64,000 nt of DNA from Parus major. Its lineage: Eukaryota; Chordata; Aves; Passeriformes; Paridae. Made by a program: the position numbers and the translations under genes. Below, one piece after another: positions 1 to 64,000 of the stretch. Under the pieces are notes generated by a model. That model searched no databases. It was not told the DNA's origin and worked only from the letters and a program-made list of their open reading frames with translations. Position 1 is the stretch's first letter. The number at the start of each line of letters is the position of its first letter. The DNA lies in the NCBI RefSeq assembly GCF_001522545.3, contig NC_031768.1, positions 84,812,457 through 84,876,456 on the forward strand, given 5' to 3'.

Positions 1-57179
<57,179 letters not shown>

Positions 57180-60100
57180 GGTTCCTGTATAAACACATCA
57201 GCAATCACCAGGAATGGACCTAAATCAAAATAAGTCAGCAATTAATGACTCTCCCTCTGACTCAAGAGACCCAGCTCGGGGACTGTCCCAACCCTACAGC
57301 ATTTCCACTGCCCCAGGTGTGGAAGAGAGCTATTATCACTGAAACTCCCAATGCTTTCATAATATTAATTCCAGACAGTGAGAGACAATCCTCTAAATAC
57401 ATCCAGATTAATGCTGGCACCGTGGTGAATGAGACTGGGACTGGAGGTCACTTATGCAAGTAATATTTTGTAAACTGAGTCCTAGAAAGTTATCCAAGGA
57501 TTAGCCCAGCAAACACACTGATACTGATTTATTACATGTGTCTTTGGATCCCGTGGCATGAACTAAAGCAGAAGGAGATGGGGAGTGAGGTCCTTAATGC
57601 ATCACAAGGCTGGATGGATTTTCATCTTTTTACCCAAACTGCTTTCAAGAGAGGAAAGAAAATACCAAGTCCCCTAGCACATCCTGAAACTAAGACCCGG
57701 ACTGGATGGCATAGTTCCACTCTCTTCTCCAGCTTTTGTGCAAATGGTATCTTTGTGGGATTTGCATGGGAAAGTCCCATGTTCTTGCTGCTCTGCTGCC
57801 ATTTCATGGCTCCCAAAATTAAATATGCTGGGTTTCTATGAATGAAAAGTGCTTTCAAAGAATTGAATTTCTGCAGCTTTTAATCTCAGAGTCATCCTTG
57901 CTACATGGCAATCAATAGTAGTTGTATTTATGGTGTGGAACATTTTCCAGCATAGTAAAAGTACTCAAGCCTTAAGAAGCAGGGGAAAAGACACTCAGTC
58001 TCAGAGACATGATTCCCACAGGACACTGGACATTGAAGACTGATGAAGGATAATCTTGCAGGACACAAGATATTTCCTTTCACAGTGGCAAAATAATCTG
58101 GACTCATCATAAAAACCTAAATATTGTGTTTCAAGTTTTAGCCATCATTTTCATTTTTATGCTCCCCCCACTAAAAAGCAAACATTTCTTAGAGGAATGG
58201 GCAAGAGAAGTCTTTCTACCCTCCCCACAATCCTCTCCAGGTGGGATGTCCCAAAGAGACAGACTCAGTCTCGCAAAAAAAGGTACAATAATATCCCATG
58301 CCAGTGTTCCCACACACTTTCCTCATGGCCAGGAAAGTGATGTCTCTTCCCCACCAGCAGCAACTGCTTGCATCCCATTCAGCAAGGTAGGATTTGGCCT
58401 TTGGTGCTGATCCTGCTGGCTGAAATTTCGGTAGCCTCTCAGGTGCAGTGGGAAACAGAGGTGCTCCTGTCCTAGCTAGAAAGGATTTATCTCTCTCCAG
58501 AGACTGTAAAGGCTCAACAGAATCCCTTTACCTCACCAGGCTGCCTGCACCACCTCGACATTTTCACAGACCGCATATATGAAGTAGGAAACTACCCCAC
58601 TGAAATTTGTAGGCTTCTTCCATCCAAGTGCCTTCAACCACCTTAATGAAAACATCCATCTGCTAAAACCATCTACATGATTCACAAACCCCCTGCATTG
58701 CCTAGGAAAGGAACTGGTGTCCCAAGAGTAGCCAGGGCATCACCGTTCATTAGGAAATGCTCACTAGGCAAACTTTGGCCACAGGCCATATTTAATGAAT
58801 TAATTTTGCTTTTCCTAGAAGGTAGATGAGTGGTGGAAAATCACATGCACACTCAGGATCTGAAAGGCTGTCAGGCACTTTTCCTAATTCTAAGATTGAA
58901 CCTTCTCTGTAGCACATTGAATTATTACTCTTCTCTTTAATTCACACAGATTGAAAATAACTTTCAAACCCTGCCAAGTAGCAAGCCCTGAGGCAGACAG
59001 CCTAGGGATGCTGAAGAGTGTTCCACTGGGAACAGCAAATGAAATCTTAGCCTGGCTCAGAGCAGGTCTCTGGGGGAGGTTCTTCAGAGGTCTGTATGTG
59101 ATGATCATGGGGTCAGTGTTGGACACCAGGGTGGACAGCTGGATAGGAGTTCCCTGGCTGAAGGACATCTGCTGTGGACAAGTCATCCAGTAATTCCTTT
59201 CCTCCCTTTTCCACTCTGACAGAGACCTCGCCCTAATAAGGGGGCTCCTAAGTATCCCAGGCATAAATTTTATGCTAATTAGCCAAGTGACCTGGGTGAG
59301 CTGGCCCCATTGGGTGTCCACATTGCAAAAACCCTGCATGGGACATCTATTCCAACAGGCTGGGCTAAAGGCACAAGTCCATGTCTCAGAACTGCTCCTT
59401 CAGTTTTTGTCCTGCGGCTGCCGAAGCAAAGCACTTTTCCTTGGTTATCTGGGTTCCCAGCAATAGAACTACCTGGTGTGTGGGCATCCTGCTCAGCCTG
59501 GCTTGTGGTGATGCTGAATACTCTTCCAAAACTTGTGCCAGGTTTGGAAGAATATTTACGTGCCCAATCCAGACTGGTTTTAAACAGGACTTTGGTGCCC
59601 AGAATCTTTTGTGGGTTATTTTTATTTTTATTTTCTCAAGGTTTAGCATCAGTCCAAGCCACCACGCTTCATTTTGTTCAGTGCGCTGACAGTCCCTTCG
59701 TGATGTCTTGGCAAGAGAGGTCGTACACAACAGAGAGCTCAAACAACAGCTTTCCCCACGGCTTGCTCAGCAGGGAACACCCCAAAGGGGAGGCAGCAGA
59801 CCCCCATGCCTGCTCTTCCCACAGGGATCAGTAAGAAGGATTTGGCTTGTCTGAGCACCAGAGAGATCAGCTGCCTACTAATTCATGAGGGCCCTGGTGG
59901 AACAAAACAGCCATCTGGACCCTCTGACCCTTGCTGGCAGGTGAGTGTAGGGCACTTCAATCCCAATCCTGTGAGGAGCTCTACAGATGGTCTGGGAAAT
60001 GAGCTGGGCTAAGCAAAACATAGCCAGCACCTCTCCCAAATCACTCATATGTAACACAAGGGCACAGAGACAACCCTCTGGAAAGTGTATTTTTGGTAAA

Positions 60101-61937
60101 TACGGTTCATTTTGCAGCTCTTTGGCCATCACTGGTTGAGCATCATCTGAACTCAGCACCTGGGGGAGGCAGTGGGGTGAGGAGAAAGGGGCTCAAACTA
60201 CATCTGGATGCAGAGTGATGTGTGACACAGAGCTATACATGCCATTTGCTTGCAAGCTGTGGTCAACAGAAGCCAAGGAGTACTTCAGTATGAGGTCTGC
60301 ACCACCGTGATCTCCACCATGGATTTACTGTTTCTGAAGAGATCCTCATACAAAAGGAACCCGATGGAGCTCGACTCTGGAGGAAGAAAGTCTGAGGAAC
60401 CTGGACAAAGCCATTATCCTGCAATTGCAAAGAAGGGGGTTGCTACTCTAATCTCTTTAACTGGCACTTCTGTGCCCCTTGTTGGCACTTCAGGACCGGA
60501 GTCCAACCACATGACTGGCCATACTTCCTGGGGGATCACTCTGCAGTGCTAATCCTCCAGAGCACATGCTCATTAAGCATTGGTCAGAAGAAATTCAGGT
60601 ATTTCACTCTAAATGTAAAATCTATTCCTTTCTCCTCAAGTCCTGCACACTAAATTATTTTCCTGAATGCAAATGAAGTGAAAAAAAAAAAAAAGTAATT
60701 TATGGGGTGTGTGCCATCAAATTCAATGTCTGTCCCCAACCATACCCATCTTGGTGTAGAACCCGTCTTTTGGAGAATACCTTGTGCACTCCAAACGGTA
60801 AAAAATTTCATTCAGCTTGTGTCCACTTCACTTGCCTGGCAGAAACATGTGTCACCTTGTCTGAGCAAAGAGATTTAACACGGCAGTGCTCTCTGCACAC
60901 TACCGCTTTCACCTCCTGCCCTCCTGCAAGGGATCTGAGAAGGATTAAGGATTTTCCAGTGTATTTTACTGTTCATCTGAGAAATGGTGAATAAAAAGGT
61001 CAGACCTACACACTCAGAGACAAGCACCTTTGTCCTTAGCAAAACCAGGATTACAATCAGGAAGGAAAACAATGGCTCTTGAATGCAGTTAAGCTGACAA
61101 ACCCCGCCAGTCTTTGGGAATCTCTGACCACTGGCTGTGGGTGACAGCGAGCAGAAAGGAGGAAGGCAATGTCACTACACACTGTTCCTCCTAGTCTCTG
61201 TCCATTTGGAAGCTGGCACAACAGTTTGTATTTCTGCACTCTTCCTAGAGCCCTGAATGGGAAGAAGGGCTTTCAGGTCTGAAGGTATCAGTCTTAATAT
61301 GGCAGCCATCCATCTTCTTAACAGGAATCTTTCCTGCGAGCTTGATCAACAAACAAGCTCTCAACAGAGACAATCTACTACTTCTCTAGGTAATGTGCTC
61401 CAGCTCAAACAATTCTTAATGTTAAAAAATATTTAAGTATCTTCTCATCCTCTGTATTTGCCTTCAGCTTCTCACTTGAGGCAGTCACAACTGACCAACT
61501 ACAACCGAGCACATAGATCATAGGTGGGCCCACATGGAGGATTTTGCCTGGTCCAGTGGAAGGTGTCCCTTCCCATGGCAAAGGGGTTGAATATATATGA
61601 TCTTTAAGGTCCTTTACAACCCAACCCATTCCGTGACTCTATGATCTCCCACATTTCTCCCATCTAAACTTTGGGTTGAAGTGTTACAGTAGTAGCCATT
61701 CACTTACACCTTCCCTTCCCGTGGTGCAAATATCTTCATCCTTGCAAGAAGAAATGGTCATTTCTACCTCTTCCAGAAAAGAAAAGTCCAGCCTTCTGGT
61801 TTTGTTACCCAATATCTCCTTTAATGTGGAGAAAAGACACATTCCCACAGGAAAAAATGGTATTGCCTGGAGTGCAATAAATAGCAATGGGAATTCACCC
61901 AGAGTGTTCACTGTTTGTTTTACACACAGGACAGCAT
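57180..61937 (-). other. Presumed 5' UTR edge and intron 1 of MYO7A
   Basis: The acceptor of the ATG exon lies at 57185-57186 or 57220-57221. Beyond that no recognisable coding exon was found on either strand. A minus-strand CR1 fragment does not occur here, but a plus-strand CR1 3' end is at 61551-61648 and a 14-base A run at about 60681. Long open frames near 58890-59834 have no family resemblance that I can see. Confidence 0.5.
61551..61648 (+). mobile_element. CR1 3' end, forward, short
   Basis: GGTCCAGTGGAAGGTGTCCC, ATCTTTAAGGTCCTTTACAA and CCGTGACTCTATGATC. About 100 bases. Confidence 0.85.
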
Positions 61938-62121
61938 ACCCTGAGCTTGTGCAAGTAAGCAAACAGTACAAGTCTCTCGTGGCGGGGATGTGGGGACACG
62001 GGAAGCACCACCTGGCCATATGTTGCCTGCCACCGGTGCTGAGAAAGTTCCCTTATTTATGCCTTAATTGCCGCCTCCGCACAGACGGATCAGCTTGAGG
62101 TCATGCTGACAAATGACGTGA
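61938..62121 (-). promoter_or_regulatory. Speculative MYO7A promoter / non-coding exon 1
   Basis: Read on the minus strand, a CRE-like site (TCACGTCA, 62121-62114) is followed by a CpG-containing GC-rich stretch, an ATAAATAAGG TATA-like element (62061-62051), more CpG-bearing sequence, and a possible donor CAGG|GTATGC at 61940/61939. This order resembles promoter, start site and a short untranslated first exon. It lies about 4.8 kb upstream of the ATG exon. There is no conserved protein signal to support it. Confidence 0.2.
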
Positions 62122-64000
62122 GGAATGCGAGGAAGCTCTCACCTCAGCAAGGCAGGTCACAATAGCAATAAGCTGCAGAAAACATTGGAATTACCATTGC
62201 TCATGTGAGCGGTGCATCCATGACACAGCCTGCCTGCGGGCTTTGCCTGCACCATCATCAGCACAGAGCCCGTCTTCCTGGAAAAGCTCTGACCCAAATT
62301 CACTGAAGGTCAAGAAAAGCCTTTCCTACAGCTTTTGGATCAGAACTTGAGTGATTACCAGATATCCAGTGAATGCTGGTCTCAGGAGAGGAACATCTAC
62401 TTGAACAAGAGGTGTATTTTGGCATAAAGAATTACCTCCCTGTCAGCTGCAGATCCAGCTTTCCAGACAAGTGAGGTAAAAAGACAACTTCAAGCAGAGC
62501 TGCAAGCTGACATGTAAAGGTAAACCTGATAGCAGGGTGGGTAAAGAGCCATTGGGAAGCCCTGGATCCTCAGAAGGGCTCCTTGGTGTGCAAAACTGTG
62601 CAACTAAACAACAGCCTGACAGGGCTCTTTCAGGAAATGTGCAGCCTTTTCTCTCGCTATTTCTGCAACAGTCAGCCTTACAGTGATGAAAGGCACAGGA
62701 TTAGGTGCTAATTAGATTTGAGGGTACTCCTGTCAGGCTTCTCCTTCTCGTGGGTGGATGCTGTTTGCAGGGAAGACCTGGTAGTTTGTTATTGTGGTGG
62801 GGTTTTGTTTGGTTGGTTTTTTTGTGTTTCACAAAAATGTGATGCTACGGTCATCCTAAAGATCTGGAATCTCCAAACCCATAAAATCCCAGCTACCTGG
62901 AGTAAAAACAACCTTTTCCCACACAAAAGAACACAGAGAACCTGCTAATCAAGTAGCAAATAACTACAGGATGAAAAGAACACAGGTACCAAGGTGGCTT
63001 TCTGTAATCAAGCAGCCCAGCACAGGAGGAGCATTGCTGCATTACATACACAGATACTTTGCATTTCTGTACGTTAGGGTTTGTTTTTTCTTTCCCATAA
63101 AAGTAGCTCCAGGAAGAAAGTGCAGTGCTAATGCAGACTGCGGTCTGTCATTCTGCAAGTGCAACTGAAACCCGGGGAAATGATGCTCGTAACTGAAACC
63201 ACCAATAAACAGGGTGTCATCTACACAACACGAGCGACAAATGAATGTCAGGGGCTGTGCAGAAGGTAGAGTTTCCAGCCAAAGATTTCAGTACCCAAAA
63301 ATAGGGTATGATTTTCAACAGACCTTGGGTAGATATGAACAATATGAAAAATATTGCTTCTATCTGAAAACCAAGCACTTATAAACCATGTGCTGAGCTC
63401 TCCTCATTGGTCAGGCTGACTGTGAACCAGTTAAAATGCAAACAATGTTGTTTCTTTTGATTGAGCTAAAAAAATCTCAACAACCAGCTCCCCAGCAGTA
63501 TCAGATGATTGAGATAAAATGACTTTGTTTGAAACTGCTGATTTCCACAAGCCGTGAGATGTGGCGCCATGAAAAGCTGAGGTGGTGATCTCTGCTGAGA
63601 CTGTGAAGGGTTTGAAAAGGCAGCAAAGGAAAGGAATGTGGTCCTCTGTGCCTTCCTCCACCCAGAGCTGCAGCACTAATCACAACCTGTGATGACAGCT
63701 CCAGGCTGTGCCATACTGTTTGCTTTTGCAAAGCACTGCACTGGTCAGTAAAAGGAAGATGGAGACTGCTCTCCAGATGCAAGGTCTCAGAGCTTTTTTA
63801 GAATCATTAAATAGTTTGAGTTGGAAGGGATCTCTAAAGGTCATCTGGTCCAAAACCCTTGCCGCAGGCAGAGACACCTTCCAGTAGATCAGGTTGCTAA
63901 AAGCTCCATCCAACTTGACCTCTAATACTTCCAGCAATGGGGCACTGATCCCTTCTCTGGGCAGCCTGTTCCAGTGCCTTACCATTCTCATCATAAGAAA
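62122..64000. other. Upstream flank, no gene recognised
   Basis: Non-coding in appearance, with a CR1 fragment at the right edge. In mammals CAPN5 lies upstream of MYO7A in the same orientation, but no calpain exon was seen here. Confidence 0.5.
63800..64000 (-). mobile_element. CR1 3' end, runs off the window
   Basis: GAATCATTAAATAGTTTGAG, TTGGAAGGGATCTCTAAAGG, AGACACCTTCCAGTAGATCA and GGGCAGCCTGTTCCAGTGCC. It continues past the right edge. Confidence 0.88.

Noticed and set aside
59310..59834. 174-codon plus-strand open frame, and a 149-codon minus frame at 58890-59339
   Set aside because: No domain, signal or family likeness; adjacent frames are equally open, as expected by chance.

Overview
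The window is vertebrate nuclear DNA, most likely from a bird. It holds the 5' half of one large protein-coding gene on the minus strand, the unconventional myosin MYO7A (myosin VIIa, the hair-cell and retinal motor mutated in Usher syndrome 1B). Twenty-five coding exons can be placed from the start codon at 57179 to an exon ending at 125. They have matching GT/AG boundaries and unbroken phase, and give 3375 coding bases (residues 1-1125). The avian assignment rests on the repeats: short, old, 5'-truncated CR1 LINE 3' ends with few other elements, together with compact introns. Turtles and crocodilians also carry CR1, so this is inference. No bacterial operon, CRISPR array, rRNA or tRNA gene was seen.

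Layout from right (5') to left (3'). 57180-64000 is upstream sequence and presumed intron 1, with the acceptor of the ATG exon and a speculative promoter-like patch near 62050. The ATG exon (57162-57179) encodes six residues. Intron 2 (36680-57161, about 20 kb) carries CR1 copies, a GGGGAT repeat and a coding-like, CpG-enriched segment at 39763-40136. From 36679 to 19637 come exons 3-15, encoding the N-terminal SH3-like region and most of the motor (P-loop, switch I, switch II). Intron 15 (11151-19636) contains a previously unlisted 57-base candidate cassette exon. From 11150 to 4597 come exons 16-21 (end of the motor, converter, five IQ motifs). From 4447 to 3587 lies the charged single-alpha-helix region, and from 3038 to 125 the linker and the start of the first MyTH4 domain. 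The remaining half of the protein (rest of MyTH4-FERM 1, SH3, MyTH4-FERM 2) lies beyond base 1.

The two observations most worth following are possible unannotated isoforms. (1) A segment at 39763-39894 has an open frame that ends exactly at a GTAAG donor in the phase needed to splice to exon 3. It sits in a local CpG-enriched patch, so it looks like an alternative first exon giving myosin VIIa a different N-terminus. (2) An exon at 16193-16249 has a strong polypyrimidine tract, AG and GT, 19 in-frame codons and phase 0-0. It would insert a Ser/Thr/Pro-rich peptide into the actin-binding loop 2 region. Both are inferred from sequence only. Homology statements come from recognising the protein family, not from a database search.
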